From the NCBI GenBank assembly GCA_002338145.1, contig DDHP01000077.1, positions 1 through 25,705 of the forward strand: a stretch of DNA of 25,705 nt, read 5' to 3'. The translations under genes and the position numbers were made by a program. The notes beneath the pieces are model-generated. The model did no database searches. It worked only from the letters and a program-made list of their open reading frames with translations, and was not told where the DNA came from. This DNA comes from Deferribacteraceae bacterium UBA1873 (lineage in GTDB: Bacteria > Chrysiogenota > Deferribacteres > Deferribacterales > Flexistipitaceae). Of this stretch, positions 7,164 through 15,572 are shown piece by piece; the first letter of the stretch is position 1; each line of letters starts with the position of its first letter.

Positions 7164-8323
7164 ATATCCCCTTTATTTAAGCTTTCTGTATTTTTGTCTA
7201 TAATAGTCAGGCTTCTGAATGCCGGAAAAGTTCCTGAAAAATATTCTGAATATCTGTCCACTGATATTATTTTATCCATTTCTATGAAAGTGTAGCCCGG
7301 CACTATTTTATAAAAGCCCTTTTTCTTTTTCAAACTGAATCTGACAGTTGTCTTTTGAAAATAAAATTTTTGAGCATTATTGTCGAATATTTTTTTTATG
7401 AAAGGGATAAGAAAAAACTCTGCGCACGAGGTTGCGGATTCCGGTGTTCCAGGAAAAATAAAAACCGGCTTACCGGATAACATTGCAAACTTGAATGTTT
7501 TGCCCGGACTGGCGTTGATTCCGTTAATCAGTATGCTGCCACCTAACTCTTCTATAGCACTTGTTAACAAATCAAACCGTGAAAAACCTGTTCCCCCGAA
7601 TGTTGTTATAATATCGTATTTCTGGGAGGCTATATGCAGCGATTCTTTTATTTTTTGTTTGTCATCAGGTATGATTCCTAAATAATTGTGGGGGATATAA
7701 AATTTATCCAAAAGAGATGTGAGCATATAAAAATTGCTATTTACTATAAAATCATTGCTGTGGAAAAGATTGGTTATTTCCCCACCTGTTGAAATAACAC
7801 CTATTTTTGGCTGCATGTAAACATCTATGTGGTTAACCCGTAAAGAGGCAAGCAGCTCCAGATCTCTGTGGTCAAGGGTATGTTGTTTGCTGAATATTTT
7901 TGAATGTTTTTTTACTTTACTGCCTTTGTGATCTATAAAATCTTTACGTTGTTTCTGCAGAAAAATCTTATTTTCGACCTTGCTGCTGTTTTCAACAGGT
8001 ACGACAGATGTTGAATATTCCGGCACGGGGGAGCCGGTGGAAACCTTGATGGCTTCATTGGCATTTAGATGTTTATCGTGGGTATCTGCAGCGGAAATCT
8101 CGCCGACTACAGTGAAAGGTTTGCTGTAATCGGATATTTCACTGTTTATGCAGTAGCCGTCCATTTTTGATCGATTAAAGTGAGGCAGGTCAACCGGGCT
8201 GTAGATATCTTTAGCAAGTATGCGCCCCATTGCCTGCTCTACACTGATTGTCTCGGATAAATAAGCAGGGACTTTAGCCATTATTAGGTTTTGGGCAAGC
8301 CAGAGATCTGTAAGATTTTTCAT
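7133..8323 (-). CDS. moeA: Molybdopterin molybdenumtransferase MoeA, divergent
   Basis: MoeA inserts molybdate into molybdopterin. The 396-residue protein keeps the family order: domain start with PHFNRSKMDGYC (Asp55), KVSTGSPVP (94-101), the MogA-like domain with STGGEI (178-183) and GGTGFSRFD (243-251), SPGKTFKF (272-279), FPGTPESA (290-297) and the short C-terminal domain IV (SLNKGDICDSLL). Several motifs differ from the usual forms: STGDEL, GGVSVGxxD and GLPGNPVSA, with a weakened GADAVV. It could be a diverged but active MoeA or a second, specialised copy. It overlaps mobB by four bases (ATGA) and htrA by 31. Confidence 0.9.
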   Translation of the reverse strand: MKNLTDLWLAQNLIMAKVPAYLSETISVEQAMGRILAKDIYSPVDLPHFNRSKMDGYCINSEISDYSKPFTVVGEISAADTHDKHLNANEAIKVSTGSPVPEYSTSVVPVENSSKVENKIFLQKQRKDFIDHKGSKVKKHSKIFSKQHTLDHRDLELLASLRVNHIDVYMQPKIGVISTGGEITNLFHSNDFIVNSNFYMLTSLLDKFYIPHNYLGIIPDDKQKIKESLHIASQKYDIITTFGGTGFSRFDLLTSAIEELGGSILINGINASPGKTFKFAMLSGKPVFIFPGTPESATSCAEFFLIPFIKKIFDNNAQKFYFQKTTVRFSLKKKKGFYKIVPGYTFIEMDKIISVDRYSEYFSGTFPAFRSLTIIDKNTESLNKGDICDSLLSYYL

Positions 8324-8979
8324 TTTTCCTTTATTTTTATATCTATTGTTTTGGGGTTTTCACAGCCTTTTAATTGGGAAATTAATCCTTTAAGAGTTGA
8401 AATGACTATATCCCTGGCAAACTGATTTAGTTTGATTTTTTCTCCATTTACAGTTAGCGTAATGTTGCTGTTATTTTTCTTAATGTAATGTTTTTCTATA
8501 AAATCAGCTATTTCTTTATAGTTGTTAATGTCCAACAAATTTTTAATATCCTGTAAATTTTTGTTTGTTTTATCATTGGTGGCCACAGCCACCAATGTAG
8601 GATTGTTTTTACATAACAATTCTGTGGAGTGATTTTTTCTGAAAATTTCTATTTTAGGTTTATTAGCACTCTTAAACCCTTCCGTTAAAATAATATCCAG
8701 CTCGATGGGCATATATGATACAACCTCATCCAGACGTCTTTCGCTGTCCACATCGGAAATAAGTGCATATTGCCATGGCGACGAGATAAGTACCGAATGG
8801 GCACCTGCCTGTTTATGTCTATATGTATCCTTACCTTCCTTATCCACGTCAAAACCGTGGACATCATGTTTGATTGTGCCAACTTTGTATCCTCTTTTAG
8901 AGAGCTCTGAAATTAGATTTTCAATTAACGTAGTTTTGCCGCAGTCCGAGGATCCCACTACCGAGATTACAGGTATCAT
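8320..8979 (-). CDS. mobB: Molybdopterin-guanine dinucleotide biosynthesis protein MobB
   Basis: MobB is a GTP-binding helper of MobA in attaching GMP to molybdopterin for DMSO-reductase-type enzymes. The Walker A loop GSSDCGKTTL is at residues 9-18. It is followed by the family landmarks GTIKHDVHGFDVDKEGKDTYRH, GAHSVLISSP and DIILTEGFK. About 45 extra C-terminal residues (from LTVNGEKIKLNQF) form a second small segment seen in some MobB proteins of anaerobes. mobA is not adjacent. The gene is followed by moeA with a four-base overlap and lies 68 bases after the cytochrome gene. The pairing implies bis-MGD enzymes elsewhere in the genome. Confidence 0.94.
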   Translation of the reverse strand: MIPVISVVGSSDCGKTTLIENLISELSKRGYKVGTIKHDVHGFDVDKEGKDTYRHKQAGAHSVLISSPWQYALISDVDSERRLDEVVSYMPIELDIILTEGFKSANKPKIEIFRKNHSTELLCKNNPTLVAVATNDKTNKNLQDIKNLLDINNYKEIADFIEKHYIKKNNSNITLTVNGEKIKLNQFARDIVISTLKGLISQLKGCENPKTIDIKIKEK

Positions 8980-9047
8980 ATGTCAACTCCTTAAAGTTAA
9001 AATTATTTTAATATTTTTACATCATTATCAAATATATAGCAAACATT

Positions 9048-9398
9048 TTAGCTGTGACATTTCCCGCAACTATCCAAAGGTGCATGGTAACCGTCTTTAG
9101 GCCACTCGTCATGACATTCAAAGCAATTGTTACCACATCCGGCGGCTTTTTGATTAAATTCAGATTTTAACAGGCTGCCTGCTGAAAGCTCGCCTTTGTT
9201 ATTATCTGCAGGATCGTGACAATCAATACATGTTTGCAGCGGCTTATGTTCTTGTGAGTCTGAGAGTTCACTGTGGCATGTCATACAGTCTCCGGCACAT
9301 CCTGCTGATACGTTGCCGGAATTGATTACTAAAACTGCAATTCCCAGATATATTGCTGCAATGAGTCCATGATAAGCAGTCCTTTTTGAGATGTGCAT
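9048..9398 (-). CDS. Tetraheme c-type cytochrome, periplasmic
   Basis: The 116-residue protein has an N-terminal export signal (about 1-32, ending VSAG) and four heme-attachment motifs: CMTCH (38-42), CIDCH (57-61), CFECH (92-96) and CGKCH (111-115). The mature part is an internal duplication: each half reads Cys-x3-CxxCH, a spacer, His-x-PL, then CxxCH. His51 and His105 are candidates for distal heme ligands, and extra Cys34 and Cys88 precede each half. It is probably a periplasmic electron carrier. The start lies 70 bases inside hemW with a GGAG ribosome site, and no later in-frame start would keep the signal peptide. It resembles no named small cytochrome that I can place with confidence. 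Confidence 0.92.
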   Translation of the reverse strand: MHISKRTAYHGLIAAIYLGIAVLVINSGNVSAGCAGDCMTCHSELSDSQEHKPLQTCIDCHDPADNNKGELSAGSLLKSEFNQKAAGCGNNCFECHDEWPKDGYHAPLDSCGKCHS

Positions 9399-10423
9399 AT
9401 GCGTTCTCCATTATAATTTAGCAGATTATCCTCAAATAACGGTCGTAAGTGATCTATACATTTTTTATAGTTTTTTCCATACTTTTTAGCAAGAAGGCAA
9501 GCATCAACCCCTTCAGTTTGTCTTAATCCAAAGATTAAATCTTCCTTTAAAAGTTCTTCTCCTTTTACTGTTTCGGTTTCCTTTTGATAATTTCCTTTTA
9601 AATATTCTTCAATGCTGGCATTGTTCGAATACCTTATCCTTTCTCCATTACAGTTATAGATCATTGAATGTGCGGAAGTACCAAGGCCAATATACTCATT
9701 CATATTCCAGTATATTTTGTTATGTTTTGAATCATGACCTGTTTTTGCATAATTTGAGATTTCGTACTGTTGGTAACCGTTTTGGGTTAATTTATTATTT
9801 ATAAAGATGTATTCTTTTGGAGACTGCTCTTTTGTTGATTTATTTCTAAAGTGTTTTGTGTCGTAAGAAAAGGAATATGTCGAAATATGTTCGGGAGCCA
9901 TTCCCAAAAGCTCATCAACTGTTTTATTTATCTTTGTTTTTTTACCTGGTATATCAAAAATAATGTCCATATTAATAGAAATATTGCTGTTTATGTTTCT
10001 TATATGTCTAAATACAGTATATATATCATTCACATTGTGTATTCTGCCCAAATATTTTAAAATCTCCTCATCAAAAGACTGAGCTCCTATACTTGCCCTG
10101 GTTAATCCGAAATCGTAAAGTATTTTCAGTTTGTCTTTATCTGCGCTGTCCGGATTAATTTCGAATGTGAACTCTATTCCATTATAGTTTATTGATTTAA
10201 ATAATTTTTTTAAAAAATTTTCCAATGTCCTGTTCGGTATAAGACTTGGTGTTCCTCCTCCGATATATAGAGTATCAAAATTTTTATCAGAGATATGAGC
10301 TAATTCCTCTGTGAGTCTGTCCATGTATACAGAAATATGCTCAAAGTGTGAGGTTTTAGAGTAAAAGCCGCAATATTTGCACTTGCTTTTGCAAAATGGT
10401 ATATGTATATATAGCCCTCGCAT
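9329..10423 (-). CDS. hemW: Heme chaperone HemW (radical SAM)
   Basis: HemW is the radical-SAM relative of HemN that binds heme and hands it to respiratory enzymes. The 364-residue protein has the CxxxCxxC iron-sulfur motif at Cys11, Cys15 and Cys18 followed by GFYS. It also has GGGTPS (55-60), SIGAQSFDEEIL and HNKIYW (234-239), the HNxxYW signature that separates HemW from true coproporphyrinogen dehydrogenase HemN. The C-terminal GLLIMDSLQQYI is a normal HemW ending, so the overlap with the cytochrome is not a readthrough artefact. It heads the minus-strand unit and is divergent from msbA, with a short palindrome immediately before its start. Confidence 0.95.
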   Translation of the reverse strand: MRGLYIHIPFCKSKCKYCGFYSKTSHFEHISVYMDRLTEELAHISDKNFDTLYIGGGTPSLIPNRTLENFLKKLFKSINYNGIEFTFEINPDSADKDKLKILYDFGLTRASIGAQSFDEEILKYLGRIHNVNDIYTVFRHIRNINSNISINMDIIFDIPGKKTKINKTVDELLGMAPEHISTYSFSYDTKHFRNKSTKEQSPKEYIFINNKLTQNGYQQYEISNYAKTGHDSKHNKIYWNMNEYIGLGTSAHSMIYNCNGERIRYSNNASIEEYLKGNYQKETETVKGEELLKEDLIFGLRQTEGVDACLLAKKYGKNYKKCIDHLRPLFEDNLLNYNGERICTSQKGLLIMDSLQQYIWELQF

Positions 10424-10426
10424 ATT

Positions 10427-10439
10427 CCCAATAATTGGG
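10427..10439. promoter_or_regulatory. Perfect 13-base palindrome before hemW
   Basis: CCCAATAATTGGG has perfect 6-base arms around a central A and lies three bases upstream of the hemW ATG, in the 62-base divergent gap with msbA. On the minus strand its distal arm contains the GGGA that would serve as the hemW ribosome site. It could be an operator half shared by both genes, or a small structure that masks the hemW start. It is short enough that chance is possible. Confidence 0.35.
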
Positions 10440-10485
10440 CTAATTTATGTTTTAAGCAAGTGATTTTTGTATTTTGGGGTAAAAT

Positions 10486-12216
10486 TTGGATAAATTAAGG
10501 CGAATATGGTTGTATTTCAGGCCTTATAAGGGGCTGATTTTTTTATCTGCGATAGCTTCAGTTTTTGTTGCGGCTACAAGTGGTGCCACTGCCTATATAG
10601 TAAAACCTACTCTGGATGAGATTTTTATCAATAAAAACAAAACAGGCCTGATGCTTATGCCTGTAGTCATTGTTCTGATTTATTTTTTAAGGGGTGTTTT
10701 CGGTTTTATCCAGACATTTTTCCTTAAATATATAGGTCAAAAAGTTATTCAGGAAATCCGGAACGATCTTTATATGAAAATCATCAGACTGCCACTACGT
10801 TTTTTCAATGAAAATTCCACTGGTATATTGATGTCCCGCATTACAAATGATGTAAATATGATGCAGAACTCAATACCTGCTTTTGTCAACATAATAAGAG
10901 ATTCTTTTACCCTTATAGGACTGGCTGGTGTTGTGATTTACCAGGACATGCAGCTGGCTCTGTATTCTTTTATTGTTCTGCCTTTTATTGCAGTATTGAT
11001 AGTGAAAATTGGCAAAAAGGCTAAAAAATACACGAAAAAAGGCCAGGAGAGAATGGGAGGGCTGAATTCCAACCTTCAGGAAACTTTTACAGGAATAAGG
11101 GTGGTAAAATCTTTTATAGCCGAAAATAAAGAGACTGCTAAATTCAAAGAACATAATAAAAATTTTGTTAAATACGAAATAAAAAAAGCTTTTGTTTCAG
11201 CTTTCAGTTCCCCGTTTTTGGAATTTATCGGGGCACTGGGTTTAGCGGTTATTGTATATTATGGCGGGATGAAAGTTATAAATGGCACATCAACTCCAGG
11301 TACCTTTTTTTCTTTCATGGCTGCACTTATAATGATGTATGAGCCTTTTAAAAAGATAAATAAAGCAAATCAAAATATCCAGTCCGGACTGGGGGCAGCT
11401 GAACGAGTTTTTGAGATAATTGATGCTCAAAATGAAATTCTTTCTGCAGATGGATATCTGGAGTGCAACGCAAAAGATAAAGATATAGTTTTCGACAATG
11501 TTTTTTTTAAATATTCCGATGATGATGAGTATGTATTAAAAAATATTAATCTGAAAATACAGCCGGGGCAAACAGTAGCTTTAGTGGGTGCCAGCGGTGC
11601 CGGTAAAAGCACTTTTGTAAATTTAATACCCAGATTCTATGATGTGAGTAAGGGTGCTGTTAGGATAGGCGGCACTGATATCAGAAACTTCAAAGTTTAT
11701 TCTTTAAGAAGAAATATTGCAGTGGTTTCTCAGGATCCGTTTCTGTTTAATGATACGGTAATTAACAATATAGCATATGGTCTTAACGAAGCTTCGAAAG
11801 AAAGTGTTGTTAATGCAGCAAAGGCTGCTTTTGCCCATGACTTTATTGAAAATCTCCCGAACGGTTATGATACAGTAATTGGTGAAAGGGGAGTCAGACT
11901 TTCCGGCGGTCAGAAACAGAGATTAACGATTGCAAGGGCAATACTGATGGATCCACATATTCTTATTCTGGATGAAGCTACAAGTGCACTTGATACAGAG
12001 TCGGAAAAAATAGTACAGAAAGCTCTGGAGAATCTTATGCAGGACAGAACCAGCTTTGTTATTGCACACAGAATGTCAACCATTATTAATGCGGATTTGA
12101 TTGTTGTCATGAATGAAGGGGAAATAGTAAGTAAAGGTAAACATGATGAGCTATTGATTAAGTCGGATGTATACAGGATGCTTTATAATATGCAGTTTAA
12201 GGAAAATGGAGAATGA
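10486..12216 (+). CDS. msbA: Lipid A export ABC transporter MsbA
   Basis: MsbA flips lipid A-core across the inner membrane. The 576-residue protein is a half-transporter of normal length: six membrane helices in about the first 300 residues, then an ATPase domain. The ATPase shows Walker A (GASGAGKST), the signature LSGGQKQR, Walker B plus the following glutamate (ILILDEATSALD) and the H-loop (IAHRMS). It starts at a TTG preceded by GGGG at 10476-10479; the first residues (LDKLRRIWLYFRPYK) match the family, so the TTG is likely the true start. It overlaps the next gene by four bases (ATGA). A general multidrug exporter is a less likely alternative given the LPS neighbours. Confidence 0.92.
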   Translation: MDKLRRIWLYFRPYKGLIFLSAIASVFVAATSGATAYIVKPTLDEIFINKNKTGLMLMPVVIVLIYFLRGVFGFIQTFFLKYIGQKVIQEIRNDLYMKIIRLPLRFFNENSTGILMSRITNDVNMMQNSIPAFVNIIRDSFTLIGLAGVVIYQDMQLALYSFIVLPFIAVLIVKIGKKAKKYTKKGQERMGGLNSNLQETFTGIRVVKSFIAENKETAKFKEHNKNFVKYEIKKAFVSAFSSPFLEFIGALGLAVIVYYGGMKVINGTSTPGTFFSFMAALIMMYEPFKKINKANQNIQSGLGAAERVFEIIDAQNEILSADGYLECNAKDKDIVFDNVFFKYSDDDEYVLKNINLKIQPGQTVALVGASGAGKSTFVNLIPRFYDVSKGAVRIGGTDIRNFKVYSLRRNIAVVSQDPFLFNDTVINNIAYGLNEASKESVVNAAKAAFAHDFIENLPNGYDTVIGERGVRLSGGQKQRLTIARAILMDPHILILDEATSALDTESEKIVQKALENLMQDRTSFVIAHRMSTIINADLIVVMNEGEIVSKGKHDELLIKSDVYRMLYNMQFKENGE

Positions 12217-13292
12217 GGGTATTGCACATTGACACAGGCAAAGAATGGCGGGGTGGACAGCGCCAGGTTTTTTTGCTACACGAAGGCCTTTTGAAAAGAA
12301 ACGTCGAAAGCTATATTGCCTGTAATCCGAATGGTAAACTTTTTCATAAATGTTCTGACGGTGTTCTGCCTTATAAATACAAAGGCGAAGCAAACCCTAT
12401 TAGCACATGGAACTTATTGAAAATAATTAATAAATACAATCCTGATATTGTTCACAGTCATGATGCCCACTCGCTGACACCAGCTATTTTCGCTAAAGCA
12501 ATAAAAAAAAATTTATATCTGATTCACACCAGAAGAGTTGATTTTCACATAAAAAAAGGTTTTTTCAGTAAATACAAGTATAGTAGCAAATATATCGATA
12601 AGTTGGTTGCAATTTCAAAAGGAGTTAAGAATATTCTCATAGAAGATGGGATAAGACGGCCTATTGTTAAAATATATAGTGGAGTAGATGAAAAATTGGT
12701 AAAGCAAATTTCCAAGGAAGAGAGACAAGAAATTAAAAAAAAACTTGGAATTTCCCGATCGGAGTTTGTTGTGGGGAGTGTGGGAAGTTTTGTCCCTCAT
12801 AAAGATTTTGAAACACTAATTAGGGCTTTTGCATTAGTAATTAGTAAGGTTGACAATGCAAAATTACTTTTGGTGGGTAATGGTGAATTGCTTTCTGATA
12901 TGAAGAGGCTTGCAGCTGATTTGGGAATGGAAAAAAATGTTGTTTTTACCGGTTATGTGGAAAATGTTGGCGACATGATGAATATCATGGATGTCTATGC
13001 TGCAACCTCAAAAGAAGAAGGGTTGAATACCTCGGTAATTGAAGCAATGATGTACGGTTTGCCTGTTGTGACAACAAATGCAGGTGGCTTGCCGGAGCTT
13101 GTTCAAGACGGGCATAACGGTTATGTTTGCCAAGTAAGGGATTATAAAAATATTGCGCACAAGATTAACATTCTCATATCCAACAAAGAATGCTATAGGA
13201 AACTGGCCAATCATGCCTTTTTATACTCACAAAATTTCAGTAGCAATCAAATGGTTCAGAAATATTTGAGTCTTTATAAAAACATTATTTGA
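12213..13292 (+). CDS. Glycosyltransferase family 4 (GT-B), probably LPS core or O-antigen
   Basis: The 359-residue protein is a GT-B retaining glycosyltransferase. The N-terminal nucleotide-binding half starts with VLHIDTGKEWRGGQRQ, including a glycine-rich GG turn, followed by HSHDAHSLTPAIFAK. The C-terminal half has GSFVPHKDFETLIRAF, the VFTGYV segment and the E-x7-E motif in EGLNTSVIEAM (the Glu of EGLN and the Glu of IEAM). The sugar donor and acceptor cannot be read from sequence. Its four-base overlap with msbA suggests a step in lipopolysaccharide assembly. No transmembrane segment is present, so it likely acts at the cytoplasmic membrane face. Confidence 0.92.
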   Translation: MRVLHIDTGKEWRGGQRQVFLLHEGLLKRNVESYIACNPNGKLFHKCSDGVLPYKYKGEANPISTWNLLKIINKYNPDIVHSHDAHSLTPAIFAKAIKKNLYLIHTRRVDFHIKKGFFSKYKYSSKYIDKLVAISKGVKNILIEDGIRRPIVKIYSGVDEKLVKQISKEERQEIKKKLGISRSEFVVGSVGSFVPHKDFETLIRAFALVISKVDNAKLLLVGNGELLSDMKRLAADLGMEKNVVFTGYVENVGDMMNIMDVYAATSKEEGLNTSVIEAMMYGLPVVTTNAGGLPELVQDGHNGYVCQVRDYKNIAHKINILISNKECYRKLANHAFLYSQNFSSNQMVQKYLSLYKNII

Positions 13293-13499
13293 GGGAAAAG
13301 TTTTATTTAGTAGGGGATGTTGCTGGGTATTCATTGTTTCTAATAAAGTATCACTTCATAACGTTTATGCAAAACACTATTATTGAGAAAAATAGGGTGA
13401 TGCCAGGAAAAATTCCCATTGCTTTTTATTCCTTAATGTAATAGAAAATTTAGCCAGATAAAGGCAAAATGGATTATTTAACTTCTATAAGGGATTAAT
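13293..13499. other. 207-base intergenic gap, nothing recognised
   Basis: This AT-rich gap separates the glycosyltransferase from the O-antigen ligase. It contains only very short frames, no convincing terminator and no well-spaced promoter. The gap is longer than elsewhere in this LPS run, so a lost gene or a separate promoter is possible, but nothing in the sequence shows either. Confidence 0.5.
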
Positions 13500-14801
13500 A
13501 TGACAAATTTTGCACAACTACGAGATAGTATTAATTTTGAAAAACTTTATTTGTACAGTATTTTGTTGTTTGCATTTAGTATGACTCTTTCCAGATCAGC
13601 GATATCTTTTTTTATGTTATTTTTGCCTTTCATCTGGATTGTAGAAGGTAATTTCAGAGATAAATTTGGAGTTCTGAGACAATCGTCACTTCTCAAACCT
13701 TTTATTCTTTTGTTTGCATTTGTTATAATAGGCCTTGCCATGTCAGGTGATATGACTGAAGGTTTGAATATTTTTAAAAAATACTGCTATTGGTTTACAA
13801 TTATTGTTATTGCAACTACTTTGAAAAAGGAGCATTTAAACACAATTATAACAGCATTTTTGGCAGGACTTTTTGTTTCAGAGATGGTAGCCTACAGCGC
13901 ATTTTTTGAAATATGGATATATAAAAATACGTTACCTCAAAACCCCACACCTTTTATGAACCATATAGATTACAGTGTTTATTTAGGCTTTGCATCTGTT
14001 TTGATATTGAACAGAATATTTATTAAAAACTATAATAAATGGCAAAAGCTTATACTTATTTTATTACTTTTAATGACGTTAGGCAATTTATTTATTATTG
14101 GCGGAAGAACCGGACAGTTTGCTCTTGTTTTCACCCTTGTTGTGTTTTTTATACTACATTTTAATGTGAGACTGAAGGCAATTGTTTTAGGTTTACTTAC
14201 GATTATTGTTATATATTCCGTAGCGTATAATTTTTCCGAAACGTTTCATCAGAGGGTAACTGCATCGAAAAATGAAATTCAAAAAGCGCTTGAAGGAAAT
14301 TTTAGAAGCTCATGGGGTATCCGCCTGGCTTACTGGGAGCTCACTTACCATATTTTAAAGGAAGATCCCTTGCTGGGAGTAGGCCTTGGTGATTATAAGC
14401 ATGCGTTTAAACATGTATTGGATTCAAAGAAATTGGATAAATATAATAACATTTACAATGACTTGATTGAAAATCACTCTCACAATCAGTATTTAATGAT
14501 GGTTGCACAAATGGGTTTGCTGGGGCTATTCGTTATGATATATTTTTTGTATAAACTTTTTGCAGTGTCCGTAAAGATAGACGACAGAGGTTTTCGTTAC
14601 CTTTTTATTCTTTTTCTTGTTTTTTATTCGATAAGTTTTTTAGCTGAGCCTCTTTGGTATAAGCAATTTCCCCGCACTTTGTGGATTTTGTTTATAGGTT
14701 TATTGGCTAATCTGGAAATTCGGGGTTCATTGATAAAAAACAGGTCACTGTTTATTTCTCGGCAGCAGCGGACCGAACAATCTTCAACAAAATTGAATTA
14801 A
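13500..14801 (+). CDS. O-antigen ligase / polymerase-type membrane protein (Wzy_C family)
   Basis: The 433-residue protein is almost wholly hydrophobic, with about ten to twelve membrane segments and one large periplasmic loop at roughly residues 240-335. The loop contains RSSWGIRLAYWELTYHIL, LGVGLGDYKHAF and ENHSHNQYLMMVAQMG, the conserved pattern of the O-antigen ligase superfamily that includes WaaL and Wzy. The HNQY-type segment carries the His typical of WaaL. It could act as ligase of O-antigen to lipid A-core or as a polymerase; position downstream of msbA favours the ligase. A ribosome site AAGGG precedes the ATG. Confidence 0.88.
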   Translation: MTNFAQLRDSINFEKLYLYSILLFAFSMTLSRSAISFFMLFLPFIWIVEGNFRDKFGVLRQSSLLKPFILLFAFVIIGLAMSGDMTEGLNIFKKYCYWFTIIVIATTLKKEHLNTIITAFLAGLFVSEMVAYSAFFEIWIYKNTLPQNPTPFMNHIDYSVYLGFASVLILNRIFIKNYNKWQKLILILLLLMTLGNLFIIGGRTGQFALVFTLVVFFILHFNVRLKAIVLGLLTIIVIYSVAYNFSETFHQRVTASKNEIQKALEGNFRSSWGIRLAYWELTYHILKEDPLLGVGLGDYKHAFKHVLDSKKLDKYNNIYNDLIENHSHNQYLMMVAQMGLLGLFVMIYFLYKLFAVSVKIDDRGFRYLFILFLVFYSISFLAEPLWYKQFPRTLWILFIGLLANLEIRGSLIKNRSLFISRQQRTEQSSTKLN

Positions 14802-14847
14802 ATTTTTTAAAATCTTTTATTGCTTTTTTTATAACTTTTTATAAAAT

Positions 14848-14875
14848 TTGCTATTCTGGATTTATATGTTATAAT
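14848..14875 (+). promoter_or_regulatory. Sigma-70-type promoter for the L25 gene
   Basis: The elements are a -35 TTGCTA (14848-14853), a 16-base spacer and a perfect -10 TATAAT (14870-14875) preceded by an extended TGT. Transcription would start near 14882, giving a leader of about 50 bases before the ATG at 14934. This is the best promoter match in the window. Confidence 0.7.
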
Positions 14876-14933
14876 CCACGTTTACTTCGGGATAATAGGA
14901 GAAATATTTAAATAAAATTTGTTAGGAGGAAAT

Positions 14934-15572
14934 ATGCTTGCGAATGTTAAATGGGAAGCTATACCCAGAGGTGATATGACAAAAGGAGAACTGAAAAAGA
15001 AGAGAGAGGAAGGATTAATTCCTGCTGTTGTCAGCAGCAGAGGGAAAGAAAGTACATCACTGTTTGTTAAGTTGTCAGACTTACAGAGACGTCCCTATGG
15101 AAACTTTACAATAGATTTGGAGTTTACTGATAACAGAGACAATATTACCTGCTTTATGAAAAATATCCAATTCTCTCATGTGGGATATAAGATTCTTCAT
15201 GTTGACTTTCAGGAACTTACCAAAGGCCAGGAAGTTGATATCGAGATACCTTTGCAGCTGGTTGGAGAGCCTGTTGGTTTGGATAAAGGTGGCATAGTTA
15301 ATCAACTTATTGATAGTGTTTTGATAAGAACGTTGCCAAGATATTTGCCTGAAAAATTTGAGATGGATATCTCTCATCTGGATGTAAATGAGTCTATTGA
15401 TATTACAGAGCTTAAGCTTCCTGAAGAAATCTCGCTGCTAGATCCTACGGAAGGAACGGTCGCTTCTATAATTGTACCTAGAGAAGAGCCTGTGGAAACA
15501 GAAGAAGCTGAAGAAGAAGAGGCTGAAACAGAAGCTGAAGCTGGGGAAGCAGAAGAAGAACCTGAGGAATAA
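14934..15572 (+). CDS. rplY: Ribosomal protein L25 (bL25, TL5/CTC type)
   Basis: bL25 binds 5S rRNA in the large ribosomal subunit. The 212-residue product is the long TL5/CTC form: an N-terminal L25 domain (KWEAIPRGDMTKGELKKKREEG, FTIDLEF) and a C-terminal beta domain (VDIEIPLQLVGEPVGLDKGG, IRTLPRYLPEKFEMDIS). It ends in a very acidic tail of about 35 residues made mostly of Glu and Ala. A TTG at 14919 would extend it slightly, but the ATG at 14934 follows a strong AGGAGG. It stands alone under its own promoter and ends in a hairpin; the peptidyl-tRNA hydrolase gene that often follows L25 is absent here. Confidence 0.95.
   Translation: MLANVKWEAIPRGDMTKGELKKKREEGLIPAVVSSRGKESTSLFVKLSDLQRRPYGNFTIDLEFTDNRDNITCFMKNIQFSHVGYKILHVDFQELTKGQEVDIEIPLQLVGEPVGLDKGGIVNQLIDSVLIRTLPRYLPEKFEMDISHLDVNESIDITELKLPEEISLLDPTEGTVASIIVPREEPVETEEAEEEEAETEAEAGEAEEEPEE

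Noticed and set aside
12213..14801. Horizontally acquired O-antigen island
   Set aside because: Only two sugar-related genes are present, with base composition like the rest of the window and no mobile genes nearby.
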